Shown here in pieces: positions 1-11,281 of a stretch of 64,000 nt of DNA. Made by a program: the position numbers and the translations under genes. The stretch is from NCBI RefSeq assembly GCF_021018745.1, contig NZ_CP063845.1, positions 372,001-436,000 on the forward strand, given 5' to 3'. Numbering within the stretch: position 1 is the stretch's first letter; the number at the start of each line of letters is the position of its first letter. Under the pieces are notes generated by a model. That model was not told the DNA's origin and did not search any database. It saw nothing but the letters and a program-made list of their open reading frames with translations. Origin of the DNA: Gloeobacter morelensis MG652769. Lineage in GTDB: Bacteria > Cyanobacteriota > Cyanobacteriia > Gloeobacterales > Gloeobacteraceae.

Positions 1-257
1 ATCTGTACGTCCGCCGCCTTCACGTCGTTGACCATGTCCATCAAGGTGCCGTCGCGCGGGCAATTGAGCGGCACGATCGTCCGCATACCGCCCGGTTTGC
101 CGCTGAGCTTGATCCCATCTAGATTTTGTTTTTCTACCAGGGCGGTCATTTCGCTCACATCGAACCAGATGCCGAGGCAGTTGGGGCACTGATCGACTTC
201 GATGTCGTCGGATTTGACCGTCTTCAGTTCGTAGTCAGTGCAGCGGGGACATTGCAT
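1..257 (-). CDS. Zinc-ribbon (zf-TFIIB-like) protein, 3' end outside window
   Basis: The frame opens at an ATG (257-255) and runs off the left edge with no stop, so only the first 85 residues are visible. The product begins MQCPRCTDYEL and carries a second CPNC about 25 residues later, followed by GIWFD. This C-x2-C...C-x2-C-x-GxWxD arrangement is typical of the small zf-TFIIB family, which is probably metal or nucleic-acid binding with no defined reaction. A further Cys lies in NCPRDG. It starts 7 bases after the truA stop on the same strand, so it is probably the last visible gene of the alpha-operon transcript. Confidence 0.75.
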   Translation of the reverse strand, partial: MQCPRCTDYELKTVKSDDIEVDQCPNCLGIWFDVSEMTALVEKQNLDGIKLSGKPGGMRTIVPLNCPRDGTLMDMVNDVKAADVQ

Positions 258-264
258 GGGGCGG

Positions 265-1149
265 TCACTCCTCTTGAGATTCCAAATCGCTACTGCCCAG
301 TCTAGATCCTGGCTTTTCTTGCCCAGTATGACATCGGGCAAAACCGATTCGGTTCACTTTGAACGGATCGTCCGGGTAGCCCACCCCCACCAGACACAGC
401 CCCTGGGGCGGGGCGGCGTACTTGATCTGTTCGCGGTTGCCGGCCTGCCACAGGCCGGCGAAGCGCTCCACACTCCAGCGCCCCGACCCCACCTCGGCCA
501 GTGCTCCGACCAACAGGCGCATCATCCCGTACAGAAAACTGTTGGCCCGCACCCGAATCGCGATTTGCTCCCCCTCGCGGGTGCACTCGGCGGTATAGAC
601 GTGGACCAAAGAGTGGGGGCGGCTGGAGCCGGCGCGGCGAAACGCCCGAAAATCGTGGTGGCCCGGCAAAGTGGCCAGGGCTGCCGCCACCGCTTCGCTG
701 TCGAGGGGGCAATAGGGGTAGTACCAGCTGTGGGCGCGCACAAACAGGTCGGGCACGGTGCTGTTGTGGATGCAGTAGCGGTACTCGCGCCACAGCGCGG
801 TGAAGCGCGCATGCCAGTGGTCGCTTACGTAGGCCGCCGCCCCCACGGCGATGTCGTCGGGAAGCAAGCTGTTGAGACCACGCACCCAGGTCTCGGGGGC
901 CAGCTTTTTGTGGGTGTCGAAGTGGACGACCTGGCCGCTCGCGTGCACACCGGTGTCGGTGCGCCCCGCCGCGTGGTAGCGCACCGGATGGCGGGCAATC
1001 CGCTCGGTCACTTCTTCTAGGCACTGCTGCACCGTGCGCTGACCCGGCTGCCATTGCCAGCCAAAAAAATGCCCCCCCAGGTACTGCACCCGGAGGGCCA
1101 AGCGCGCCGGTGCGCCTTCTACAGCGCCGCCCACCGCGTCCACGGGCAC
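265..1149 (-). CDS. truA: tRNA pseudouridine(38-40) synthase TruA
   Basis: The 294-residue product isomerises uridines 38-40 in the anticodon arm of tRNAs. The catalytic motif GRTDTGVHA is present with the nucleophilic Asp at residue 65, and the N-terminal strand RLALRVQYLGGHFFGWQ is typical of the family. The start is a GTG (1149-1147) whose first base is the last base of the rplQ TAG stop, implying translational coupling. A truA gene directly after rplQ is a common bacterial arrangement. The short N-terminal extension before the RLALRVQY strand is Ala/Gly-rich and may not be conserved. Confidence 0.95.
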   Translation of the reverse strand: MPVDAVGGAVEGAPARLALRVQYLGGHFFGWQWQPGQRTVQQCLEEVTERIARHPVRYHAAGRTDTGVHASGQVVHFDTHKKLAPETWVRGLNSLLPDDIAVGAAAYVSDHWHARFTALWREYRYCIHNSTVPDLFVRAHSWYYPYCPLDSEAVAAALATLPGHHDFRAFRRAGSSRPHSLVHVYTAECTREGEQIAIRVRANSFLYGMMRLLVGALAEVGSGRWSVERFAGLWQAGNREQIKYAAPPQGLCLVGVGYPDDPFKVNRIGFARCHTGQEKPGSRLGSSDLESQEE

Positions 1150-1499
1150 TAGACCAGTTCGATGATCGCCATCGGGGAGTTGTCGCCACGGCGGGCCACC
1201 GTGCGCAGGATGCGGGTATAGCCGCCGCGGCGGCTACCGTAGCGCTCCTGGGCGGCGGCGAAGACCGATTGGACCAGTTCAGGGTCGTACAAAAAGCCGG
1301 TCGCCTGGCGGCGGGCGGCGAGGGAGCCGTCCTTGGCGAGGGTGATCATCCGATCGGCCTCGGAGCGGATGACCTTGGCGCGCGCCAGGGTAGTGCTGAT
1401 GCGACCGTGGCGCAACAGTTCGGTGGTGAGGGTGCGGATCAGGGCGTCGCGCTGATCGGCGGGGCGGCCCAGTTTCGGTACGCGGCAGCGGTGTCTCAT
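1149..1499 (-). CDS. rplQ: 50S ribosomal protein L17
   Basis: The 116-residue product begins [24 protein letters not shown], the hallmark L17 N-terminus, and ends with the conserved [14 protein letters not shown]. It belongs to the large ribosomal subunit near the exit tunnel. The ATG lies 2 bases after the rpoA stop, and its own stop overlaps the truA start, so rpoA-rplQ-truA read as one coupled unit. Confidence 0.97.
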   Translation of the reverse strand: MRHRCRVPKLGRPADQRDALIRTLTTELLRHGRISTTLARAKVIRSEADRMITLAKDGSLAARRQATGFLYDPELVQSVFAAAQERYGSRRGGYTRILRTVARRGDNSPMAIIELV

Positions 1500-1501
1500 G
1501 G

Positions 1502-2446
1502 CTAACTCCTGGCCGGTTTGTCTTTGGGAAGGCTGAGGCCCATCTTATCCTGCAGGGCTTCGATCACCTCTTCGGCGGACTTCTGGCCGAAGTTTTTGAT
1601 CTCAAGCAGGTCTTCTTCGGTGTATTCGAGCAAGTCGGCCACCGTATTGATCTGGGCGCGCTTCAGGCAGTTGTAGGCCCGCACCGACAGCTGCAACTCC
1701 TCGATAGGCACCTGGCCCACGGTGTTCGGGGCGCTGCGCTGCGGTTCGGCCGGGGGCTCGAAGGTAATCTCCTGTAGGGGCCGAAGCTGGTCGACGAGGA
1801 TCTTGGCTGCCTGGGAGAGCGCCTCCTGGGGAGAGAGCGACCCGCTCGTCCAGATTTCGAGGGTCAGGCGGTCCTGCTCGACACCGGCGGCGGAGCGGGC
1901 GCTCTCGACGGTCCAGTTCACCTTGCGCACGGGCATGAAGATCGCGTCGATCGACAGGTAGTCGATGGCAGCCCCATCCTCGCTGCCGCGCTCGATGGCG
2001 CGGTAACCTTTGCCCCGCTCGATCTGAAATTCCATCTCCAACTGGCCGTCTTCGGCGAGGGTAGCGATGTAGTGGCGCGGGTGCACCACCTGCACTTCGG
2101 TGGGCAGTTCAAGATCGGCAGCGGTGACGCGCTTGGGACCCTGCACCGCCAGACGGCCAATCTGAATATCGCTGGTGTAGGAGCGCAGCACCAGTTCCTT
2201 CATGTTGAGCAGGATATCGAGGACATCTTCGCGGATGCCCTTCATGGTGGCAAATTCGTGGTTGACCCCGGTGATGCGCACGGCTGTCACCGCCGTGCCT
2301 TCGAGGTTCGACAGCAGCACACGCCGGAGGGCGTTGCCCAGGGTGGTACCCTGGCCCCGCTCGAGCGGTTCGAGCACAAATTTGCCGTACTGGCCGTTGT
2401 CGGCCTCGGTCCGCGTTTCTACGCACTCAATGGTGTATTGCGCCAT
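1502..2446 (-). CDS. rpoA: DNA-directed RNA polymerase subunit alpha
   Basis: The 314-residue product has the two alpha-subunit domains. The N-terminal assembly domain (about 1-230) includes [20 protein letters not shown]. The C-terminal DNA/activator-binding domain (about 240-310) includes the helix-hairpin-helix [17 protein letters not shown] and EEVIEAL. Length is normal for the family. It sits between rpsD and rplQ with short gaps, as in the classical alpha operon. Confidence 0.98.
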   Translation of the reverse strand: MAQYTIECVETRTEADNGQYGKFVLEPLERGQGTTLGNALRRVLLSNLEGTAVTAVRITGVNHEFATMKGIREDVLDILLNMKELVLRSYTSDIQIGRLAVQGPKRVTAADLELPTEVQVVHPRHYIATLAEDGQLEMEFQIERGKGYRAIERGSEDGAAIDYLSIDAIFMPVRKVNWTVESARSAAGVEQDRLTLEIWTSGSLSPQEALSQAAKILVDQLRPLQEITFEPPAEPQRSAPNTVGQVPIEELQLSVRAYNCLKRAQINTVADLLEYTEEDLLEIKNFGQKSAEEVIEALQDKMGLSLPKDKPARS

Positions 2447-2463
2447 AGCCTCTCTCCTCGCCG

Positions 2464-3084
2464 CTAGCGGGAGTAAAACTCAACAATCAACAGTTCCTGG
2501 ACCGGCGTGTCGATGTCCTCGCGCTCGGGAAGGGCCTTCACCGTGGCAGCGAGGGTCTCGCGGTTGGCTTCGAGCCACTTGGGTGCCTGGGGCAGGCTGG
2601 CCGCTTCGAGGGCTTCTTTGACAAAGGCGGCCGAGTTGGGCATGACGGTAATCGCATCCCCCGGACGAACCCGATAGCTCGGGATCGAGACGCGTCGGCC
2701 GTTGACGGCGAAGTGGCCGTGGTTGACCCACTGGCGCGCCTGGGCGCGGGAGGTGGCAAAACCGAGGCGGTAGACGACATTGTCGAGACGCCTCTCGAGC
2801 AATTCCAGAAACTTGGCACCGGTGTTGCCCGTGGCGCGGCTGGCATCGGAGAAGGTGCGGCGAAACTGCTTTTCGAGCACGCCGTAGCTCCAGCGCGCTT
2901 TTTGCTTTTCTTTGAGGCGGATGGCGTATTCGCTGAGTTTCTGGCGCGCCTGGCCGTGCACGCCGGGACGGAAATTGCGCCGTTCGATGGCGCACTTGGG
3001 CGAGGAGCAGCGAATGCCCTTGAGGTAGAGCTTCATGCCGACGGCGCGGCAAAGCTTGCAGACGGGACCGGTATAGCGAGCCAT
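2464..3084 (-). CDS. rpsD: 30S ribosomal protein S4, zinc (C+) form
   Basis: The 206-residue product starts [16 protein letters not shown]. An upstream in-frame ATG adds 36 unlikely residues, so I chose the start at 3084-3082. S4 nucleates 30S assembly and contacts 16S rRNA. The S4 RNA-binding domain (about 95-155) includes [22 protein letters not shown] and [10 protein letters not shown]. Four cysteines lie in CKLC (9-12) and CSSPKC (26-31), the zinc-binding C+ pattern known from Thermus S4. Cyanobacterial and plastid S4 proteins usually lack these cysteines and are encoded outside the alpha operon, which makes both sequence and position notable here. Confidence 0.96.
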   Translation of the reverse strand: MARYTGPVCKLCRAVGMKLYLKGIRCSSPKCAIERRNFRPGVHGQARQKLSEYAIRLKEKQKARWSYGVLEKQFRRTFSDASRATGNTGAKFLELLERRLDNVVYRLGFATSRAQARQWVNHGHFAVNGRRVSIPSYRVRPGDAITVMPNSAAFVKEALEAASLPQAPKWLEANRETLAATVKALPEREDIDTPVQELLIVEFYSR

Positions 3085-3115
3085 GTGCTTTAAATACTCG
3101 AGAACGGATGGTGGT

Positions 3116-3508
3116 CTAGACGCGGCGGCGCTTGGGCGGGCGGCAGCCGTTGTGGGGAATTGGAGTGACGTCGCGGATGAGGGTGATCTCAAGCCCCACC
3201 GCCTGCAAAGCCCGGATAGCCGTCTCCCGACCTGCGCCGGGACCGCTGACCATCACCTCGCACTGACGCATTCCCGAGTCGATAGCCCGGCGGCCGGCCG
3301 ATTCGGCCGCCTGCTGGGCAGCGAAGGGGGTGCCCTTCTTGGCGCCTTTGAAGCCGCTGGAGCCGGCGGACGCCCAGGAAATAACATCGCCGACGGTGTC
3401 GGAAATGGTGACGATCGTGTTGTTAAACGTAGATTGAATGTGGGCCACACCACTCGGCACATTGCGCCGAACTTTCTTTTTCTGCCCGCCACGGGTTGGT
3501 TTCGCCAT
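3116..3508 (-). CDS. rpsK: 30S ribosomal protein S11
   Basis: The 130-residue product contains the S11 core ([34 protein letters not shown]) and the C-terminal [18 protein letters not shown]. It sits on the 30S platform near the mRNA exit. It lies between rpsM and rpsD on the minus strand. The start ATG at 3508-3506 gives the expected family length. Confidence 0.98.
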   Translation of the reverse strand: MAKPTRGGQKKKVRRNVPSGVAHIQSTFNNTIVTISDTVGDVISWASAGSSGFKGAKKGTPFAAQQAAESAGRRAIDSGMRQCEVMVSGPGAGRETAIRALQAVGLEITLIRDVTPIPHNGCRPPKRRRV

Positions 3509-3530
3509 TGCATCGATCCTGGTTGGGGTA

Positions 3531-3914
3531 TTACTTCTTGGCGGCGGCTTTTTTCTTGCCGGCCACGGTCTTGCGCCCGCCTCGACGGGTACGGGCGTTG
3601 GTGCGGGTGCGCTGGCCGCGCACGGGCAAACCCAGGCGGTGGCGACGGCCGCGCAGGCAGCCGATGTCCATCAGGCGCTTGATGTTGATGTTCTCGAAGC
3701 GACGCAGATCGCCTTCGACCTGATACTTTTGTTCGATTTCCTCGCGCAGGAGGCTGACCTGGGCGTCGGTCAACTCGCGCACGCGCAGGTTGGGATTGAT
3801 GCCGGTGGACAGCAAAATTTGGGTGGCTCTGGAGGGGCCAATCCCAAAGATGTAGGTGAGGGCTATTTCGACCCGTTTTTCCCGGGGGATGTCTACGCCT
3901 GCAATACGCGCCAT
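3531..3914 (-). CDS. rpsM: 30S ribosomal protein S13
   Basis: The 127-residue product starts [21 protein letters not shown] and contains GIGPSRA and the C-terminal [15 protein letters not shown] of S13, ending in a Lys/Ala-rich tail. It sits in the 30S head and contacts 16S rRNA and tRNA. It lies 37 bases after rpmJ and 22 before rpsK, as expected in the alpha operon. Confidence 0.98.
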   Translation of the reverse strand: MARIAGVDIPREKRVEIALTYIFGIGPSRATQILLSTGINPNLRVRELTDAQVSLLREEIEQKYQVEGDLRRFENINIKRLMDIGCLRGRRHRLGLPVRGQRTRTNARTRRGGRKTVAGKKKAAAKK

Positions 3915-3951
3915 GGATGGATGGTTTCCTCTGGTTTGCTGGTGGTGCCGC

Positions 3952-4065
3952 CTAGCCCTGCCGCTGCTTGTGCTTGGGGTTTTCGCAGATGACCATGACC
4001 CGCCCCTTGCGGCGGATCACCCGGCACTTCTCACATATCGGTTTGACGGACGCACGGACTTTCAT
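3952..4065 (-). CDS. rpmJ: 50S ribosomal protein L36 (zinc form)
   Basis: Direct translation of the minus strand gives 37 residues starting [14 protein letters not shown] and ending [11 protein letters not shown]. These contain the zinc-binding residues of the C+ form of L36 (C11, C14, C27, H32). The length is exactly that of the family. It is the first gene of the alpha-operon run here, with no infA or secY beside it. The next gene upstream on this strand is an unrelated TPR-methyltransferase. Confidence 0.97.
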   Translation of the reverse strand: MKVRASVKPICEKCRVIRRKGRVMVICENPKHKQRQG

Positions 4066-4091
4066 AGCTGGCCGCAAATTGTGCAGATCCT

Positions 4092-4121
4092 AGCTTAGTG
4101 ATCGACTGCGGGTACTGTCAA
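4092..4121 (-). promoter_or_regulatory. Candidate sigma-70 promoter for the alpha operon
   Basis: On the minus strand a perfect TTGACA (4121-4116) is followed after 18 bases by TAAGCT (4097-4092), which is only a fair -10 match. It lies in the 64-base gap just upstream of rpmJ. The -35 match is strong, the -10 weak. Confidence 0.4.
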
Positions 4122-4129
4122 GGGTCGTC

Positions 4130-5710
4130 TCAGCGCAGGCTGCGCAGCACGACGATCCAGCCTTCGACCGCCCGGCCGCGCTCGGTGCGCAGAATGGCGC
4201 GCTCGGCGCTCACCGCCACCAGAGCGGCAGCGGCGGCCTGCTTTTGCACATAATCGAGGGCATGGGCGTAGCGGCCGTTGGGGAGCAGGGTGTAGCCCGC
4301 TTCGCCCGCTTCGACGGAAAAAGCGAGCACGCCCCCCGGCACCAGGGTGAGGGCCGCAGCGGCGAACACGGCGGCCAGGTCGCCCACGTAGGTGAACACA
4401 TCCGCCGCGACGATCAAGTCAAAGGCGTCGTGGTGCCGCCCCAGCCACTCGGTCATCTCGCCCACCGCCAGATCGTCGTAGACGCCGCGCGCGTATGCTT
4501 TGCTAAGCATCTTGGCCGAGAGATCCATCCCCACCAGCCGCTGGGCCAGAGGCCGCAAAAGCGGGCCGCAAAGCCCGGTGCCGCAGCCGAGATCAAGGAC
4601 GTTCAAGAGCCCCGCGCTGTGGGGGGTAACGGCTTGGATAGCCCCCACGAGCAGTTCGGGCGCCCGGTAGGCCAGTTCTCCGGTCAAGTGCCGGTCGAAG
4701 CGCTCGGCGTACTCATCAAAAAGAGCCGCCACGTACTCCGGGTCGGTCGTGGCCGGAGTGGGAGCGGCGCCCACCGCCGCCAGGTAATGGCGGGCCTCGG
4801 CGTAATCGGGTTTGAGGCGCAACGCTTCGGCGTAGCACTCGGCGGCTTCGGCCAGCCGACCCGCGTCGCGCAGGGCGTTACCCAGCCCGCACTGGGCTTC
4901 GGCCAGCGCCGGTGCCAGTTCGACTGCCCGGCGGTGCTCCTCGATGGCCGCTTCACCCTGGCCCATGCCCTGCAGGGCGTGGGCCAGGTTGACGCGCGCC
5001 TCCACCAGGTCGCCTTTGATAATCAGGGCGGTGCGGTAGACGGCGATCGCCTCGGCAAGTTTTTGCTGGGCGTGCAGGAGCAGACCGAGGTTGTAGTAAG
5101 CCTCGGCAAAATCGGGTTGCAGCTGGAAAGCCCGCTTAAAGCAAAGGGCGGCTTCTTCTAATTGGCCGCGCTCGCGCAGGGCCACCCCGAGATTGTTGTG
5201 AGCCTCGACATAACCTGACTCAAGGGCCAACGCCCGCCGGTAGGAGGCGATCGCGCCATCGAGATCCCCCAATTCGCGCTGGACCGCCCCGAGATTGTTG
5301 TGGGCTTTGACGTACTCGGGCTCGATGGCGAGGGTGCGCTGGTAGCAACCGAGCGCCCCTTCGAAGTCCTGCTGCTCCTGCAGGGCGGTCCCCAGGGCGA
5401 AGTGGGCGTCGGTATAGTAGCTACGCAGCTCGATGGCGCGCTGAAAATGGTGAATGGCTTCTTCGCCTTCGCCTCGCGCCTGCAGGGCAAGCGCGAGGGC
5501 AAAGTGGGCCTCGACGTAATCGGCCTGAAAGTCGAGCGCCTGGCCGTAGCGGACGATCGCTTCGGCCAGGCGTCCCTGCCGGTGTAGAACCAGCCCCAGA
5601 TCGAGCAGCTCCGCAGCCTGGGCCATGGCCGTGGACGGTCGATTGTCGCGGCGGGGGGGTTTGCCAAAACCTCGGGGCATCGGTGTAGACGGTGGGTACG
5701 CCGCTCTCAT
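4130..5710 (-). CDS. TPR-repeat protein with C-terminal SAM methyltransferase
   Basis: The product is about 526 residues. About nine tetratricopeptide repeats fill the N-terminal 310 residues, with unit pattern AxxxYxxALxLxPxYAEAHNNLG. A class I methyltransferase domain follows, with motif I LDLGCGTGLCGPL and the acidic LVGMDLS after it. The TPR part should bind a protein partner and the C-terminal part transfer a methyl group, but the substrate is unknown. Starts: ATG at 5710 is used here. An ATG at 5626, right at the first repeat, is also plausible, and a TTG at 5719 is less likely. It is transcribed with clpB upstream and is separated from it by a hairpin. Confidence 0.85.
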   Translation of the reverse strand: MRAAYPPSTPMPRGFGKPPRRDNRPSTAMAQAAELLDLGLVLHRQGRLAEAIVRYGQALDFQADYVEAHFALALALQARGEGEEAIHHFQRAIELRSYYTDAHFALGTALQEQQDFEGALGCYQRTLAIEPEYVKAHNNLGAVQRELGDLDGAIASYRRALALESGYVEAHNNLGVALRERGQLEEAALCFKRAFQLQPDFAEAYYNLGLLLHAQQKLAEAIAVYRTALIIKGDLVEARVNLAHALQGMGQGEAAIEEHRRAVELAPALAEAQCGLGNALRDAGRLAEAAECYAEALRLKPDYAEARHYLAAVGAAPTPATTDPEYVAALFDEYAERFDRHLTGELAYRAPELLVGAIQAVTPHSAGLLNVLDLGCGTGLCGPLLRPLAQRLVGMDLSAKMLSKAYARGVYDDLAVGEMTEWLGRHHDAFDLIVAADVFTYVGDLAAVFAAAALTLVPGGVLAFSVEAGEAGYTLLPNGRYAHALDYVQKQAAAAALVAVSAERAILRTERGRAVEGWIVVLRSLR

Positions 5711-5721
5711 GGTACACAAGC

Positions 5722-5765
5722 TGTCAGGTGTCAGGTATCCGGTGGGAATGGACTGACACCTGACA
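5722..5765. repeat. Heptad-type inverted repeat between clpB and the TPR-methyltransferase gene
   Basis: TGTCAGGTGTCAG (5722-5734) and CTGACACCTGACA (5753-5765) form a perfect 13-bp stem with an 18-base loop. Each arm is built from a 7-base unit (GTCAGGT), so other pairings in shifted register are possible. There is no T-run, so it is not a classical terminator. It could limit clpB read-through or be a short tandemly repeated (STRR-like) element of the kind known in cyanobacteria. Confidence 0.7.
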
Positions 5766-5766
5766 C

Positions 5767-8385
<2,619 letters not shown>

Positions 8386-8573
8386 ACGGGGCTTCCTGTG
8401 CGACAGCTTGTGGGGTCTAGGGTTCTAGGGTCATTGTAGGCAGTCGCCTGCACCTCCGGCAGCCGGTTATCCGACCGGCCGGGTGGGTATTTCCGACCAC
8501 AGCAGGAGCGGTTGGCCTGAAGATTTTGCCGAATAGGTAGGATGGGCACAACCGACGCAACTTTGTGTGGTCG

Positions 8574-9059
8574 ATGAACACCGGTTGGCAATCCCAACAC
8601 CGGCGAGCGCGCTCCTACGAGGGCGACTTTCACGCCTGGACCGTCGAGCAAGCCGCCGCGCTGAAGGCCCGGCAGTGGGATCGCTTGGATATCGAAAATT
8701 TGGCGGAGGAGATCGCATCTTTGGGCAGGGCAGAGCGCCGTGAACTGGAAAGTCGGCTGGCGGTCTTGATCGCTCACCTGCTCAAATGGCAATTCCAGAA
8801 CGAGCGCCGCAGCAATTCCTGGCAGGCGACCATCGACGAGCAGCGCGACCAAATTGCCGGACTGCTCACCGAGCAGCCGAGCCTGCAACCCTACCTGGAC
8901 GCAGCGTTCGCTAAAGCCTGGCGCTCCGGGGTGAGACTGGCGGTCCGAGACACCAACTTGCCCTACGGCCACTTCCCGGCCGACTGCCCTTACGCGCCGG
9001 CAGAAGCGTTAAGTCTGGAGTTTTTCTCGGACGCATCGACGGAACCCGACGGCGACTAG
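8574..9059 (+). CDS. DUF29 family protein
   Basis: The roughly 161-residue product has the DUF29 signature: YEGDFHAWTVEQAAALKARQW, then LDIENLAEEIASLGRAERRELESRL, HLLKWQFQ, and a C-terminal AWRSGVRLAVRDT. DUF29 proteins are abundant in cyanobacteria and have no proven role. The ATG at 8574 was chosen; a GTG at 8565 would add three residues. It is divergent from clpB with a 188-base gap. Confidence 0.85.
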   Translation: MNTGWQSQHRRARSYEGDFHAWTVEQAAALKARQWDRLDIENLAEEIASLGRAERRELESRLAVLIAHLLKWQFQNERRSNSWQATIDEQRDQIAGLLTEQPSLQPYLDAAFAKAWRSGVRLAVRDTNLPYGHFPADCPYAPAEALSLEFFSDASTEPDGD

Positions 9060-9111
9060 CCCTGGTCGGTACGGTGTATCCTGATACAAGAGGTATCGAA
9101 TTGTTGCAATT

Positions 9112-9942
9112 ATGGGTTGCCTGATTGTGCGCCGCGCCCGCTTCAGTGCGGCTCATCGCTACTGGTTGCCAGAACTGAGTGAAGCGCAAAACCGTGCGCG
9201 CTTCGGCCCCACCACCCGCATCCACGGACACAACTATGTGCTGTTCGTCTCGATGCTGGGTCCGGTGGACGATTACGGCATGGTGCTCAACCTGAGCGAC
9301 GTCAAGCACGTAATCAAGCGCGAAGTAACCGCCCAGCTCGATACGAATTTGCTCAACGAAGCCTGGCCGGAACTCGCCGAGGCGTTGCCCACCACCGAGC
9401 ACCTCGCGCGCGTCATCTTTGGGCGCCTCAAGCCCCACCTGCCGGTGGTGCGGGTGCAGCTATTCGAATCGGACGACCTTTGGGCCGAGTACCAGGGAGA
9501 AGGCATGCAAGCGTATCTGACCATTTCTGAGCACTTTGCCGCCGCCCACCGGCTGGCCCTCGATTCGCTCTCGCTCGAAGAGAACACCAAAATTTATGGC
9601 CTGTGCGCCCGCCCGAACGGCCACGGCCACAACTACCACGTCGAAATTACCGTCAAAGGCGAGGTCGATGGGCGCACCGGCATGCTCGTCGACCTGGTGG
9701 CATTGCAGCAGATCCTCAAGGACAAGGTGCTGCTGCCTTTCGATCACACCTTTTTGAATAAAGACGTGCCCTACTTCGCCGGGGTGGTACCCACCGCCGA
9801 AAATATCGCCCTGCACATCCGCGACTTACTCGAAGAGCCGGTGCGGTCCCTTGGAGCCACTCTCCACAAAGTGCGGCTCATCGAAAGCCCCAACAACTCC
9901 GTCGAAGTCTACACCGAAAGCTACGCCCCGCTGGTGGGTTGA
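9112..9942 (+). CDS. Two-domain QueD/PTPS-type pterin synthase
   Basis: The 276-residue product is two tandem 6-pyruvoyl-tetrahydropterin synthase folds. The N-terminal copy (1-120) has IHGHNYVLFV but no Cys where the catalytic one is expected (ARFGPTTRIHGHNY). The C-terminal copy (about 130-276) keeps LCARPNGHGHNYHVEI with Cys165, plus FDHTFLN and PTAENIA. QueD converts dihydroneopterin triphosphate to 6-carboxytetrahydropterin for queuosine, while PTPS makes 6-pyruvoyl-tetrahydropterin. The sequence alone does not settle which. FolE, QueF and QueA genes elsewhere in the window favour QueD. A decayed copy of its 3' half lies at 11726-11916. Confidence 0.87.
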   Translation: MGCLIVRRARFSAAHRYWLPELSEAQNRARFGPTTRIHGHNYVLFVSMLGPVDDYGMVLNLSDVKHVIKREVTAQLDTNLLNEAWPELAEALPTTEHLARVIFGRLKPHLPVVRVQLFESDDLWAEYQGEGMQAYLTISEHFAAAHRLALDSLSLEENTKIYGLCARPNGHGHNYHVEITVKGEVDGRTGMLVDLVALQQILKDKVLLPFDHTFLNKDVPYFAGVVPTAENIALHIRDLLEEPVRSLGATLHKVRLIESPNNSVEVYTESYAPLVG

Positions 9943-9950
9943 TACAAAAA

Positions 9951-9978
9951 GCCAGGGAGGATGAACCGCCCCCCTGGC
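9951..9978 (+). terminator. Hairpin after the QueD/PTPS gene
   Basis: GCCAGGG (9951-9957) and CCCTGGC (9972-9978) form a 7-bp stem 8 bases after the stop codon, with no T-run. The same hairpin, slightly diverged, recurs after the pseudogene copy near 11883-11910. Confidence 0.5.
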
Positions 9979-10162
9979 ATCTGGCGGTTATGACAATCGG
10001 CGCAAGTCTGCGGCAACAGGTTCTTCCTTGTACGTTGAATCTATAGGTCAGGACGATAGTCCTACTAGCTACAGCGAGCCAATCGAGAAATTGTAAGAGA
10101 AAAAATGGTGTCTGATATAGGCAGAACCCGTACGATGTGCATCGTTGGCATCTCCTTTGAGA

Positions 10163-10192
10163 TTGACATTTTTCAAGTCTATGATCAATAAT
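10163..10192 (+). promoter_or_regulatory. Sigma-70-type promoter for the unknown gene at 10224
   Basis: A perfect TTGACA (10163-10168) is followed after 18 bases by AATAAT (10187-10192), five of six matches to TATAAT. The predicted start lies about 25 bases before the ATG at 10224. The surrounding 9980-10220 stretch is clearly more AT-rich than the flanking genes. Confidence 0.5.
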
Positions 10193-10223
10193 TGGGTTTC
10201 CCATTCTTTGGGAGTCAACCACA

Positions 10224-11177
10224 ATGGCCGAGTACGACCCCTACGGAAGCCCGAAACCCATCGAGCAAACTGTTCGCCACCAAGTCGGAGATGAAGACGG
10301 CCTCAATTTGTATTTGGAGGGCAAACACGAGTACATCGCTGATAGCGAATTCCATAGGTACGAAGCCGGTTTCGGCACTGGACTGCGTTGGGAGCAGGAG
10401 TGCTTCGCGTGGGACGGTCCTGCCGGCCGAACCAGCGTTTACACCACACCGCATGGAGGCGGCTTCGACGCGCAAATCACTCTCCTTCGCGGTTCAACCG
10501 ACGAAACTCCACAGAACAGTGCAGACAACCACCCGAGTGGCGAGACCGACGTCAAAGCATTTGACCTTTCCTTGAAGACCTACAGCGGCGACGATCGCAC
10601 CGAGGTTGGAATTGGAGTGGGGATAGCTGGTGGAGAATGGTACGTAGGGGGCGATGGTGAAAAAATTGACCCCGACGCTGCCGTCAGTGCCCAGTTCGGT
10701 GCCGGGTGGAGTGGTGGTTTGGGCATATCCATGCCTCACGGCGAAGACACCGACGGTGACGGCCGCGGCGAATGGGGGCTCCACATCGACGGCGCTGTCT
10801 TTTCGGGGGGGAGCCGCTTCGAGCCAGAAACCGCCTTCGACAACCTGGCAAATTTCAAACAGAGCGTAGAAGAGACCGCCACCGGTTGGGTAGAGCAGGC
10901 CAACGACACCTGGCAGGACGTATCCTATAGGGCCGGAGACAGTTGGAACGACGCAATCCATCAAGCTCAAGAAACGATGGATGATGCCCGTGAGAGCGTG
11001 GTATACGAGTGGAACCGCCTCACCGACAACCTGGAACACGATTGGCAGGAATTCATCGACCCCAACATCTCCGAATACCATGCCTTGTGCGACAACCTCG
11101 ATCAGTGCGCCTTCTCCCAGGGCAGTGAAGTCGACGGAGACACTGAACTCCACCGGCAGGATGAACGAACAGGTTAA
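10224..11177 (+). CDS. Unknown acidic protein with Gly-rich centre
   Basis: I do not recognise this 317-residue product. It is acidic and lacks a signal peptide. Residues about 120-175 form a Gly-rich, alternating beta-like stretch (EVGIGVGIAGGEWYVGG, FGAGWSGGLGISMPHG). An Asp-rich DTDGDGRGEWG resembling a calcium-binding loop follows near 175. The last third is predicted helical (VEETATGWVEQANDTWQ, DNLEHDWQEFIDP). It has its own promoter and lies inside an island marked by the decayed QueD-like copy. Codon use is less GC-biased than its neighbours, consistent with later arrival. Function is unknown. Confidence 0.7.
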   Translation: MAEYDPYGSPKPIEQTVRHQVGDEDGLNLYLEGKHEYIADSEFHRYEAGFGTGLRWEQECFAWDGPAGRTSVYTTPHGGGFDAQITLLRGSTDETPQNSADNHPSGETDVKAFDLSLKTYSGDDRTEVGIGVGIAGGEWYVGGDGEKIDPDAAVSAQFGAGWSGGLGISMPHGEDTDGDGRGEWGLHIDGAVFSGGSRFEPETAFDNLANFKQSVEETATGWVEQANDTWQDVSYRAGDSWNDAIHQAQETMDDARESVVYEWNRLTDNLEHDWQEFIDPNISEYHALCDNLDQCAFSQGSEVDGDTELHRQDERTG

Positions 11178-11281
11178 TCCCCCTCGGCTTCGGCGCACTG
11201 CCTCACTTAGGTAAAACAGTGCCGGGGCAGCATGGAAGCTGCCTCCACTACGCTTATCGTAACAACTCGTGTACGCAGCCC

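Noticed and set aside
8386-8573. Possible CIRCE heat-shock operator upstream of clpB
   Set aside because: No TTAGCACTC-N9-GAGTGCTAA-like inverted repeat is present, only a weak -10 box.
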